DNA of 60,489 bases from Myxococcales bacterium (GTDB lineage: Bacteria; Myxococcota_A; Bradymonadia; UBA7976; UBA1532): the NCBI GenBank assembly GCA_009692505.1, contig SHZC01000009.1:1-60489 (forward strand), in the 5' to 3' direction. The position numbers were made by a program, and so were the translations under genes. A model generated the notes under the pieces. That model was given only the letters and a program-made list of their open reading frames with translations. It did not search any database and was not told where the DNA came from. This document shows positions 36,052-44,160 of the stretch, one piece after another (the stretch's first letter is position 1; the number at the start of each line of letters is the position of its first letter).

Positions 36052-37724
36052 GACAGCCGCTTCTGCGCCCAGACGGCGAGCTTCTCTCGACCGATCTTGG
36101 CGTTGTGTCGGATGTCCACGGGGAAGCTTGGATGAAAGAGCAGACGTTTCACCCCTCGGCTGATTTCGAAACCCGCGCCCAAGTCGACAAGGCCCTTGAC
36201 CACCTCTCTTTGATCGGCGCCTCGGTGTTCGGGCTTCAGCTCGACACACAACACGGGCTCGGTCTTGCCGGCGATCGTCACGCCCACGAGCGCCGTCCGA
36301 TAGACCTTGGGGTGGGTGTCGAAGATGCCCTCGACTTGAACCGAGAACAGGACCGTTTCCTCCAGCGTGACGCGATGCGCCTTGCGCCCGCAGAACCACA
36401 GCCGTCCTGAGGTGTCGAAGTACCCGACATCGCCCATCCGGTGCCAGACGGAGCCCGTCTCTCCGTTGATCTTGCCGAGCTTCGTGTTCGCCGGATCATG
36501 GTCGTAGGTGGTCGTGACCTGGGGCCCGCGCACGATGATCTCGCCAACCTCACCCTGCGGCCTCAAGAGCGCGTCCGAATACTCGGCGATCTCGGCGTCG
36601 TCGATGCGAATGATCCGCACCTCGATCGAGGCCACCGGGCGTCCGACACAGACCCCGGCGCCGCGCTCGGTCTGGGCCCAGGTCTCGCCCAGGATCTCGC
36701 GGCTCGACATCACGGCGACGGGCAGCGACTCGGTGGCCCCATAAGGCGGAAAGATCTCGGCGTCGGCCTCGAGCATGCCGAGCATATCCCGCATCACGCT
36801 CGCGGGGAGCGGCGCGCCGGCCGCCATGATGCGCTTCAGCGTGGGCAGCTTGACGCCGTTTGCCGCCCCATACCGACCCACGGCGTTCAGCAGCGCGGGC
36901 GAGCCGAACATCGTGGTCGCGCCAAACCCTCGCACCGCGCGGATGATGTTCTCCGGGTTCACCTTGGCGGGCTTGGTCGAGTCCATGCGCGGGATCACCG
37001 AGGTCATGCCCAGCGCGGGATCGAAGAGCGCGAACAGCGGAAAGGTCGGCACGTCGATCTCGCCCCGCCGAATGCCGAACATCCGGCGGATCTCAAGGAC
37101 CTGCGCGTTGAAGTTCCCGTGGGAGTAGGCCGCGCCCTTGGGCACCCCCGTCGAGCCGCTCGTGAAGAGCACGGCGGCGAGCTCGTCGCGCTCGGGCTCG
37201 ACCGCAGCAAAGCCCGCGGCGAGCGCGGCCACGCCCTTGCGCCGCACGTCGTTGAGCGTCGAGCCCCCCCAGAAGAGTCGCGGCCCCACGGTGACGAGCT
37301 GCTTCACGGTCTGCCGTCCGAGCCCCAGGATCATCCGGGCGAGGTGCGCCTTGGGGATGCCGATGAAACCGACGGGCTCCGCGCGCCCGATGCAGTCCCG
37401 CAGGCTCCGCGTGCCGATGCCCGGATCAATGAGAATGGGCACCGCGCCTGCCTTGAACATGGCGAAGACGAGCACGAAGAGGTCGAGGCTCGGCGGCACG
37501 AGCAGGGCTGACCGCACGCCTCGCCCGAGCCCTAAATCCGTCAGGCCCGCGGCGACCTCATCGCTCGCCCGATCCAGCTGGGCAAACGTGAGCCGGTCAT
37601 ACTGGCCGCGATCACCGACGTCGGGCCCCCGGGGCACAAGGATGGCGTCGACGTCCGGGGTCTCCCGCGCCATCTGAGTGAGATAACGCGAGATGTTCTC
37701 GGAGTCTTGGGCGGGCTCTGTCAC
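36048..37724 (-). CDS. oleC: OleC: beta-lactone synthetase (AMP-ligase family)
   Basis: A 558-residue AMP-dependent ligase-fold protein. Motifs include LFTSGSTGVPKGAAYSHGNF, PPYGATESLPVAVMSS and WHRMGDVGYFD. OleC uses ATP to close the 2-alkyl-3-hydroxy acid into a cis-beta-lactone. The start is a GTG overlapping the stop of oleB by 4 bases (GTGA); the first 48 residues of the longer frame are Arg/Pro-rich and not family-like. Confidence 0.9.
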   Translation of the reverse strand: MTEPAQDSENISRYLTQMARETPDVDAILVPRGPDVGDRGQYDRLTFAQLDRASDEVAAGLTDLGLGRGVRSALLVPPSLDLFVLVFAMFKAGAVPILIDPGIGTRSLRDCIGRAEPVGFIGIPKAHLARMILGLGRQTVKQLVTVGPRLFWGGSTLNDVRRKGVAALAAGFAAVEPERDELAAVLFTSGSTGVPKGAAYSHGNFNAQVLEIRRMFGIRRGEIDVPTFPLFALFDPALGMTSVIPRMDSTKPAKVNPENIIRAVRGFGATTMFGSPALLNAVGRYGAANGVKLPTLKRIMAAGAPLPASVMRDMLGMLEADAEIFPPYGATESLPVAVMSSREILGETWAQTERGAGVCVGRPVASIEVRIIRIDDAEIAEYSDALLRPQGEVGEIIVRGPQVTTTYDHDPANTKLGKINGETGSVWHRMGDVGYFDTSGRLWFCGRKAHRVTLEETVLFSVQVEGIFDTHPKVYRTALVGVTIAGKTEPVLCVELKPEHRGADQREVVKGLVDLGAGFEISRGVKRLLFHPSFPVDIRHNAKIGREKLAVWAQKRLS

Positions 37725-38647
37725 GCCGTCGCGCGCTCGGACGGCGGGGCGGTTGAGGCCAGAAACTGCCGGACCGCAGGAACAATCTCGTCGAAGGCGT
37801 CTTCGAGCACATAGTGGCCGGCGTCGGGGTAGTAGTTGACTTGGGCGCGCGGCCAGAGGGTGCGCCACTTCGCGAGGAAGTCATCGTCGAAGACGAAGTC
37901 CTTCGCGCCCCAGAACAGGGCCGCGGGGCGGTCGGCGAGCGCGCTGAGGCCGGCCTCCGTCTGGGTGACGAGGTCGAAGCCCGGATCACCGGCCTTCATG
38001 GGGATGTCCTGCACGAACCGCAGCGTGGCGATGCGGTCCGCGCGTCGGGCATAAGGGGCGGTATAGGCGCGCCTCACGTCGGCAGCCATCGGGCGCATCA
38101 CGGCCATACGGGTGGCGCCCACAGCAAAGGCGTTGAGACCCCAGACCAGCGCGGCCCCCAGCGGGGTGTTCCGCACGAGCTTCAGCGTGAACGGCAGCGA
38201 CTTGCCGGTCGGGTTGTGGAAGCCGGCGGTGTTGAAGAGCACAAATCGGTCGAAGAGCTCGGGCCGTCTGACCGCGAGGGCCAGCCCGATCATGCCGCCC
38301 CAGTCGTGGGCCACGAGGGTCATCGGCTGCGTCTTTCCGAGCGAGTCCACGAGGCGCTCCAGATCGTCCACGCGGCGCTCAAATCGGTACGGATACTCGG
38401 CGTCACGCGGCTTGGCCGAGAGGCCACACCCGATATGATCGGGCACGACACATCGGAACGAGTCCCGAAGGCCAAGCACCACCCTTCTGTAGTAGAACGA
38501 CCAGGTCGGGTTGCCGTGCACCATCAGCAAGAGCGGGCCTTGACCCTGATCCAGGAAGTGCTGCCGGTGACCGGCGTTGTCGAAGAAGCGAGACTCGAAG
38601 GGGTAAAGAGAGGACGCGATGCCCAGCGCCTCGCTCTCCGAGCTCAC
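37721..38647 (-). CDS. oleB: OleB: beta-lactone decarboxylase (alpha/beta hydrolase)
   Basis: A 308-residue alpha/beta hydrolase close to haloalkane dehalogenases, as known for OleB. Seen: HGNPTWSFYYRR at 44-55, nucleophile Asp115 in AHDWGG, and the catalytic His278 in YPDAGHYVLED. In the pathway it decarboxylates the beta-lactone to the cis-olefin. The GTG start overlaps the oleA stop by 4 bases. Without the neighbours it would be called a haloalkane dehalogenase. Confidence 0.9.
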   Translation of the reverse strand: MSSESEALGIASSLYPFESRFFDNAGHRQHFLDQGQGPLLLMVHGNPTWSFYYRRVVLGLRDSFRCVVPDHIGCGLSAKPRDAEYPYRFERRVDDLERLVDSLGKTQPMTLVAHDWGGMIGLALAVRRPELFDRFVLFNTAGFHNPTGKSLPFTLKLVRNTPLGAALVWGLNAFAVGATRMAVMRPMAADVRRAYTAPYARRADRIATLRFVQDIPMKAGDPGFDLVTQTEAGLSALADRPAALFWGAKDFVFDDDFLAKWRTLWPRAQVNYYPDAGHYVLEDAFDEIVPAVRQFLASTAPPSERATA

Positions 38648-39660
38648 CAGACGATCTCGGACATGGCGACGTTGAGGCCGCTGCCGATGCCCATCAGGGC
38701 CACGCGCGCGCCGCTGGAGACGCGACCAGCCTCGACGGCCTTGGACAGCGCGATGGGGACCGAGGCCGGGCCGATGTTGCCGAACTCCGGGTAGATTTTG
38801 AGTGCCTTCTCCATGGGCAGCCCGAGGAGGCCGCAGAGCTGCTCGGTGTGCACCTTGCTGACCTGATGTAGCACGAGCTCGTCGAGGGCCTCCGGGTGCC
38901 AACCCATCTCAAGACGCGCCTTCTCCCAGGTGGCCTTCGCGAGCCCGAGGCCCGCGACGAGCAGCTTCTTGGTGTCGGTCCGCATCGAGTCTACCTGGCC
39001 CAAGCACAGGCGATTGTGCTCGGAGGCGGCAAGCGACACCCCGCCCAGGTAACGGTGACCTTCGGGGTGAGCGTCGGCGCGCCCCAGGACCATAGCCGCC
39101 GCTCCGGAGCCCAGCGTCAACGTCGCGAAGCTGTCGCGGAACATCTCCTGATCACAGGCCGGATCGCGCAGCCGCTCGATGGTCTTGCTCGCCACGAACC
39201 GCGAGCCCTCCCCATCGACCACGAGGGCGTAGTCGATGTCATGCCGCTCGATCATGGCCGCGGCCATGTTCATGCCCGTGATGAACGCCAGACACGCGTT
39301 GCCGATGTCGAAGTTGAGACAGGTCGGCGCGAGGCCGAGGTTGCCGTGGACGAGGCAGGCCACGGAGGGCTCGATGTAGTCTCGGCAGACCGACGTGCTG
39401 ACGACGAGCCCGATGCGCGACCGATCAATGCCGGCGCGAGCGATCGCCAGCTCGCCGGCGCTCGCGGCCACCTGACTCGGCTGCACCCCCTCGTCCCACC
39501 AGCGGCGCGCGACGATGCCCGAGAGCTGCTCCAGCAACCCCGGCCGCACGCCCAGCCTCGCCATGGTCTCGCCGATTTGGTCCTCGATGGCCGCCGAGGT
39601 GATCCGGTGGGGCGCGTCCAAGTGCGCGATGGAGAGGACTGAGACGTCTTTGAACTTCAA
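38644..39660 (-). CDS. oleA: OleA: acyl-CoA head-to-head condensing enzyme
   Basis: A 338-residue thiolase-superfamily protein (KAS III-like) that joins two fatty acyl-CoAs. Catalytic Cys123 in FDIGNACLAF, His265 in HQVSKVH, Asn295 in FGNIGPASVP; Glu97 in RDYIEPSVAC corresponds to the glutamate reported as important in Xanthomonas OleA. The start is TTG, six bases after a GAGGAGC. It is the first gene of the operon, with a promoter-like site 27 bases upstream. Confidence 0.93.
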   Translation of the reverse strand: MKFKDVSVLSIAHLDAPHRITSAAIEDQIGETMARLGVRPGLLEQLSGIVARRWWDEGVQPSQVAASAGELAIARAGIDRSRIGLVVSTSVCRDYIEPSVACLVHGNLGLAPTCLNFDIGNACLAFITGMNMAAAMIERHDIDYALVVDGEGSRFVASKTIERLRDPACDQEMFRDSFATLTLGSGAAAMVLGRADAHPEGHRYLGGVSLAASEHNRLCLGQVDSMRTDTKKLLVAGLGLAKATWEKARLEMGWHPEALDELVLHQVSKVHTEQLCGLLGLPMEKALKIYPEFGNIGPASVPIALSKAVEAGRVSSGARVALMGIGSGLNVAMSEIVW

Positions 39661-39686
39661 GGTGCGCTCCTCAGCAGGGGGTCGCC

Positions 39687-39716
39687 CTTATGACCAAAGG
39701 GGAGCGGCGGCGTCAA
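39687..39716 (-). promoter_or_regulatory. Probable promoter of the oleABCD operon
   Basis: On the minus strand: TTGACG (5 of 6), 18 bases, CATAAG (4 of 6), ending 27 bases upstream of the oleA TTG. No other element was seen nearby. Confidence 0.55.
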
Positions 39717-39800
39717 GCGCCGAGCGAGGTCGCGGGTGAGCTTGTCATGTCCAGCGCCGGATCGAAGAGCGCTCCCCGCGATGAAGCTGACGATGCTAGA

Positions 39801-40148
39801 ATGCGAAGAATGTCGACCTTCTCCGAACGTGCGGCCTCCCGTCGTGCTCGAGCTGTCGTCCGGCTGACGCACGATTTCCATGCGGACGACCGGTCGTTCG
39901 ACCTTGAGTTCTGGCAGTCTCAGGGCCACGAGGCCATCTTCGCCGCGGCTTGGGACATGGTCCTCGAACACCGACGCTTCCGAGGAGACGATGGCGACGA
40001 ACCCCGACTTCAGCGACATGTTGGCGGCCTTGTGCGCCGAGGGGGCAGTCTTCCTCTTGGTGGGGGGCCATGCGGTGATGCACTACACCGAGCCGCGCTA
40101 CACGAAGGATCTGGACCTGTGGGTGAGGCCGGATCGGGAGAACGCTGA
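39801..40148 (+). CDS. Small protein paired with a nucleotidyltransferase
   Basis: An open frame of 115 codons (start ATG 39801 or 39810) whose first 85 residues look like a real small protein: FDLEFWQSQGHEAIFAAAWDMV followed by DEPRLQRHVGGL, a pattern I recall in small proteins encoded immediately before single-domain nucleotidyltransferases. The frame continues 158 bases into the nucleotidyltransferase gene, with Gly/Arg-rich sequence at the end that may be fortuitous. It is divergent from oleA. Function unknown; possible partner of the downstream gene. Confidence 0.5.
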   Translation: MRRMSTFSERAASRRARAVVRLTHDFHADDRSFDLEFWQSQGHEAIFAAAWDMVLEHRRFRGDDGDEPRLQRHVGGLVRRGGSLPLGGGPCGDALHRAALHEGSGPVGEAGSGER

Positions 40149-40449
40149 GCGCGTCTTTCGGGCGCTGGGGGCGTTTGGCGCGCCGATGTCGAGCGTGAGC
40201 CCCTCGGATTTCGAGCAGGCGGGGACGATCTTCCAGATTGGTGTGCCGCCGAACCGCATCGACATCATCACGGCCGTTGACGGCGTGACCTTCGAAGAGG
40301 CTTGGGCGTCCCGCGTGGCGACTTCCTACGGGGATCACTCCGCGTGGCTCCCGTCGCCGGAAATCCTCGTCAAGAACAAGCGCGCCAGCGGGAGGCCACA
40401 GGATCTGCTCGATGTCGCGGCGTTGGAGCTGGCGCTGGCGAGGCGGTAG
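39991..40449 (+). CDS. Single-domain nucleotidyltransferase (AbiEii-like/minimal NTase)
   Basis: A 152-residue protein with the nucleotidyltransferase signature: VGGHAVMHY (residues 24-32) and the metal-binding D40-x-D42 in KDLDLWVRP, then IDIITAVDGVTFEEAWASR. A GAGGAG lies just upstream of the ATG. Such proteins include AbiEii-type toxins and many uncharacterised ones. It overlaps the small upstream gene. Activity and substrate are not visible. Confidence 0.75.
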   Translation: MATNPDFSDMLAALCAEGAVFLLVGGHAVMHYTEPRYTKDLDLWVRPDRENAERVFRALGAFGAPMSSVSPSDFEQAGTIFQIGVPPNRIDIITAVDGVTFEEAWASRVATSYGDHSAWLPSPEILVKNKRASGRPQDLLDVAALELALARR

Positions 40450-40625
40450 GCTTGGGCTCCTCAGCAAAACCCCGCTCTTGGGACCACGGGGGAGCGGTGC
40501 GTTAAGCGGGGACCGAGGGCGACGGCGGAGCGCGTGATTCATACGCGCCAGCACGCCGCAGCGCATCACTGTCTCCGGCGGACCGCTCTGACTGCGACCC
40601 CGCCGAACCTGCACCGTACTCTCAA

Positions 40626-40641
40626 AAAGCCCGCCGGCTTT
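40626..40641. terminator. Short hairpin, possible terminator
   Basis: Stem AAAGCC / GGCTTT with loop CGCC, preceded by extra A and followed by an A/T-rich stretch, in the 282-base gap between the nucleotidyltransferase and DUF3015 genes. The stem is short. The rest of that gap shows no gene. Confidence 0.35.
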
Positions 40642-40731
40642 AATTTGACCCCTACGACTCGCCGGTGCAGTCTCCACAAGGCTGGGGAGGCGGTCTTCCC
40701 GAGGCAGCTCAACAAAATCGGAGTCAACACG

Positions 40732-41244
40732 ATGAAGAAGTGCATGAGTTTGGTCGCGTTCGTGAGTGTGGTCTTGGCCAGCGGAGCGGCCGTCGCCGAC
40801 GAGGGCGCCGCAGCGGCTGCCCCGACGGTCGGCTACGGAGCCGCGGGTTGCGGCCTCGGATCGATGCTCTTCGGCGCGAAGCCGGGCATGGTGCAGATCC
40901 TTGCTGCGACCACCAACGGCACCTCCGGCAGCCAACTCTTCGGCATCACCACCGGCACCAGCAACTGCGACTCGGGCGGCGGCGGTACGGCCAGCGCCAA
41001 GGTCTTCATCGAGGCCAACCGCGAAGCGCTGGCCAAGGACGTCTCCCGTGGTCAGGGCGAGACGATCATCGGCCTCGCCGCCATCGCCGGCTGCGCGGAT
41101 TCGAACGCTGTCGGCGTCAAGCTCCAGAGCGAGTTCAGCACCGTGTTCCCGGATGCGTCTGTGTCCAGTGACAACGTGACGACCTCCGTTCTCAAGGTCC
41201 TGCAGAGCGACGCGGCCCTCGCCTGCTCCAACCTGTCGACCTGA
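40732..41244 (+). CDS. DUF3015 family exported protein
   Basis: A 170-residue protein with signal peptide MKKCMSLVAFVSVVLASGAAVA and the family core GYGAAGCGLGSMLFGAKPGM and QLFGITTGTSNC. Genes of this family are often followed by a DUF4105 gene, as here. Location is periplasm or outer membrane by inference. It is followed by the DUF4105 gene after about 20 bases. Confidence 0.82.
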   Translation: MKKCMSLVAFVSVVLASGAAVADEGAAAAAPTVGYGAAGCGLGSMLFGAKPGMVQILAATTNGTSGSQLFGITTGTSNCDSGGGGTASAKVFIEANREALAKDVSRGQGETIIGLAAIAGCADSNAVGVKLQSEFSTVFPDASVSSDNVTTSVLKVLQSDAALACSNLST

Positions 41245-41263
41245 TCCCGCGCCGGTTCTTTCC

Positions 41264-43285
41264 CTGACGATCCTGCCGCTCTTCGTTCTGCTCGGGCTGC
41301 TCGAGCCCGCGCTTCAACCCCCCGCCCCCTCGTTAGACGCCGCACCCGCCGTCACACCTGCGCCCGTCGTCACCCCGGCGCCCGTCGTCACCCCGGCCGC
41401 TGCGACCGCCGCGGCGCTTCACCGAGCACAGGCGGCGCGCGCCTGGGAAGACCCGGTCTGGCGGCGCTTGCTTCACCTCAGGGGCGGTTTTTTCGGCGGT
41501 CTGTCGAGCGAGGCGGACGGGACGAGCTTCTTCCTCAGCCCGGTCGGTCATGATGATCCCGAAGCAGAGCTGCGGGCGACCGTCACGGCGTTCTACGCGC
41601 CGGAGGCCAAGGCGCCCTTCGCGCCGAATGCCAAGGCGCCCTTCGCGCCGAATGCCACAGCCGACGAGCACGCGATCTGCAAGTTTCCCGCGCGCCTGAT
41701 CTTCCTGTCGGCCAAGCTCGGTCTAGACTTGGGCGCGCTCCCGCGAGTGACCTGTAGCAAGTTCGAGGAGTTCTGGAAGCGCGCCGAGCCGCACTCGATC
41801 AGCCTGATCTTCTCGTCGTACTACCTGAACAACCCCGCCTCGGCCTTCGGGCATACGTTCTTGCGGCTGAACAAGGACCGGCGTGTAAAGGGCAAACCTG
41901 CCGAGCTTCTGGACTACGGCGTCGACTTCAGCGCGACGGTCGGCGATGACAACGCGTTGATCTACGCGATGAAGGGTCTGACCGGGCTCTATGCGGGTCA
42001 GTTCAAGCTGGTGCCCTTCTTCTACAAGGTCCGTGAGTACAACGACTACGAGTCCCGCGATCTTTGGGACTACGAGCTTGAACTGACACGGTCCCAGATG
42101 ACCCTGCTCGTGGCCCATCTCTGGGAGCTCGGCAGCACGTCCTTCGACTACTACTATATGACCGAGAATTGCTCGTATCACATCCTCGGCGCGCTTGAGG
42201 TGGCCAACCCGGACCTGGAGCTGATCGAACACCTGGGGTGGCCGGTTCTGCCTGCTGATACGCTCAAGGTCTTACGGAAGAACCCGGGTCTGACTCGTGG
42301 GGTTCGATACCGCCCCTCGCTGCGTTCCACACTGGACGCGCGCCTGAAGACTCTCGACGGCAGCGACCTCGACCTCATCGACGAGTTGGTCAGCCATCCC
42401 AAGGTCGGATTGTCTGCGGCCCTGCCGACCGAGACGCGCGTCCGGGTCCTCGATGCGGCGATCGATCTGGTCGAGGCGCGGCACGCGAAGGACCTTATGG
42501 TCGGGGGACGGGACTTGCCGGCCCACGCGCTCAAACAACAGATCCTGGAGCACCGTGCGGCGCTCAAGTTGGCCAGCGCGCCGCTCGACACGCCGGTCCC
42601 CGATAGCCGGCCGGATCTCGGGCACGACTCGGTCAGGCTCGGGATCGCGGCCGGCCTCGCCGATCTCCAAGGGGGACGCCAGCTGAGCGCCTCGTTTCGC
42701 CTGGCGCTGCACGAGCTGGCCGATCCGGCGCGCGGCTACCCGGAGAGCGCGGCCATCGAGTTCTTGCCGGGGCGAGTGCGTTGGGCCGTCGATGAGGCCC
42801 GACTCTCGCTGGAGGACCTCGGGTTCGTCCGCATCCTGTCCCTGACGCCGATGCGCCGCTACAACCGGCAGGTCTCCTGGCGGGTCTCAGCGGGCGCGCT
42901 GACGTTGCACGAACACGCCGGCAAGCAGCCGATCGTGGCGAGCGGTGAGGTGGGTGGGGGGGTGACGCTGGCCACGTCGGGCAACTTCCTGACGGCCTTC
43001 CTGCTGGGCGACTTCGCGGTTCAGGGTCCCCAGCTGGAGAGCGGAGACTGGCCGGCGAGGTTGGGGATCGGCCCGAGTGGCGGGCTGCGTCTGCGTTTCC
43101 ATCCTGATCTCGTCTGGATGACCGGGGGCCAGTCGCTCTACTTCCCGCTCCAGCCTTCGACGCTGTCTTGGCGTGCGATCAGCACCTTGCGCTGGCAGTT
43201 TGCGTCCGGCGTGGCGCTCGACCTCGCCGGCCGCCTTCATCCCGCGCTGACCGAGCTGGAATTGGGCGTGATGGTCTATCTCTGA
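41264..43285 (+). CDS. DUF4105 family protein, uncertain start
   Basis: An approximately 673-residue protein. The DUF4105 core is clear: [56 protein letters not shown] and [17 protein letters not shown]. The frame has a signal-like stretch ([13 protein letters not shown]) upstream of the first usable TTG (41468), but no ATG, GTG or TTG in frame before it. I place the start at CTG 41264 for the signal peptide; this is uncertain. The C-terminal 200 residues look like a beta-rich barrel domain. Two in-frame tandem duplications lie near the N-terminus. Confidence 0.72.
   Translation: MTILPLFVLLGLLEPALQPPAPSLDAAPAVTPAPVVTPAPVVTPAAATAAALHRAQAARAWEDPVWRRLLHLRGGFFGGLSSEADGTSFFLSPVGHDDPEAELRATVTAFYAPEAKAPFAPNAKAPFAPNATADEHAICKFPARLIFLSAKLGLDLGALPRVTCSKFEEFWKRAEPHSISLIFSSYYLNNPASAFGHTFLRLNKDRRVKGKPAELLDYGVDFSATVGDDNALIYAMKGLTGLYAGQFKLVPFFYKVREYNDYESRDLWDYELELTRSQMTLLVAHLWELGSTSFDYYYMTENCSYHILGALEVANPDLELIEHLGWPVLPADTLKVLRKNPGLTRGVRYRPSLRSTLDARLKTLDGSDLDLIDELVSHPKVGLSAALPTETRVRVLDAAIDLVEARHAKDLMVGGRDLPAHALKQQILEHRAALKLASAPLDTPVPDSRPDLGHDSVRLGIAAGLADLQGGRQLSASFRLALHELADPARGYPESAAIEFLPGRVRWAVDEARLSLEDLGFVRILSLTPMRRYNRQVSWRVSAGALTLHEHAGKQPIVASGEVGGGVTLATSGNFLTAFLLGDFAVQGPQLESGDWPARLGIGPSGGLRLRFHPDLVWMTGGQSLYFPLQPSTLSWRAISTLRWQFASGVALDLAGRLHPALTELELGVMVYL
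41360..41395. repeat. Two 18-base tandem repeats in the DUF4105 gene
   Basis: Two perfect copies of GCGCCCGTCGTCACCCCG, coding for repeated APVVTP in the Pro/Ala linker after the presumed signal peptide. Confidence 0.9.
41606..41653. repeat. Two 24-base tandem repeats in the DUF4105 gene
   Basis: Two perfect copies of a 24-base unit beginning GCCAAGGCGCCCTTCGCG, giving repeated AKAPFAPN in the protein, in frame. Confidence 0.9.
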
Positions 43286-43311
43286 GACGGGTTCTGACCC
43301 TACAAGCCCGC

Positions 43312-44160
43312 TCAGCTCCAGAACGCCACGCGGCTGCGGTCAGACGCGAGCGTGAGGAAGCCGCCGCAGGTCAGACGCGCTCTCTGCCCCTCAACGGGCG
43401 TCACTCGGTGCACATGGCGGCCGGAGTCGAAGACCACGAGGTCGCCGGCGCGGAGGGTGACGACGGCGCGGTCGTATCGCTGTTCGATCGCGGCTGTGTC
43501 CAGGAAGCGCGTCGGCAGCATCGGCACGCCCGGATCGCTGCCCCACGCGCCGTAGACGATGAGCTCGCCGCCGCCCTCCGGGGCCTGCAGGGTCAGGAAG
43601 AAGCTCAGCAGCGTCGTGCGATCGAGCGCGGCGTCCAGCCGCTCGTAGACCCCGAGCCCGAAGTGGCTGTCGTGGTGGGCATAGATCTGCTGCCCCGGAT
43701 CGAGCGCGCGGAAGTTGAAGGCCGCCCACGAGGACGTGGCGTCGAAGGCGGGGGGCGAGGCCGGCCGGCCGCCGAAGAGGCGCGAGAGCAGGTGCTGGAG
43801 TCGATGGGTCGCCGCGTCTGCATCGCCGAACACGGCCGCCGTGCGCTCGGCGTGAAGCTCGACGCTCCGTTTGTAGACTTCGGTCGGAGGCCCGCGAAGG
43901 TGCGTGAACGTGGGCGTCGCGGCGTCGCCGATGTTCCGGATTTCACCGCCGGCCAGGCCCCGGTTCGGTGAGGTCCAAGGCGCGTCGTCGCCGAGGTGTG
44001 CGACGGCAGCGGCCACGAGCTCCGGGGGGAACGCGCCGCGCACGACGAGGCCGGCGGCGCGCGCTTCGTAGATCGCCTCGAGGGCCGTCGACGCCTCGTC
44101 GATGTGCTCGACGTCGAGGTCTTGAAAGACGAGCGGGTGTCCTTCGACCGAGGTCGCCAT
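43312..44160 (-). CDS. 2-oxoglutarate/Fe(II)-dependent oxygenase
   Basis: A 282-residue protein with a double-stranded beta-helix iron site: H162-x-D164 in IYAHHDSHFGLG, a distal His at 249 or 251 in SGRHVHRVTPV and an Arg at 260 or 262 that would bind 2-oxoglutarate. The region between includes LSFFLTLQAPEGGGELIVYG, the usual strand pair of prolyl-hydroxylase-like enzymes. The substrate is unknown. Its ATG shares a base with the stop of the upstream metallopeptidase-like gene, so the pair is probably co-translated. Confidence 0.8.
   Translation of the reverse strand: MATSVEGHPLVFQDLDVEHIDEASTALEAIYEARAAGLVVRGAFPPELVAAAVAHLGDDAPWTSPNRGLAGGEIRNIGDAATPTFTHLRGPPTEVYKRSVELHAERTAAVFGDADAATHRLQHLLSRLFGGRPASPPAFDATSSWAAFNFRALDPGQQIYAHHDSHFGLGVYERLDAALDRTTLLSFFLTLQAPEGGGELIVYGAWGSDPGVPMLPTRFLDTAAIEQRYDRAVVTLRAGDLVVFDSGRHVHRVTPVEGQRARLTCGGFLTLASDRSRVAFWS

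Noticed and set aside
37721..38647. Haloalkane dehalogenase
   Set aside because: The fold and Asp nucleophile fit, but the operon context with oleA, oleC and oleD makes OleB the better call.
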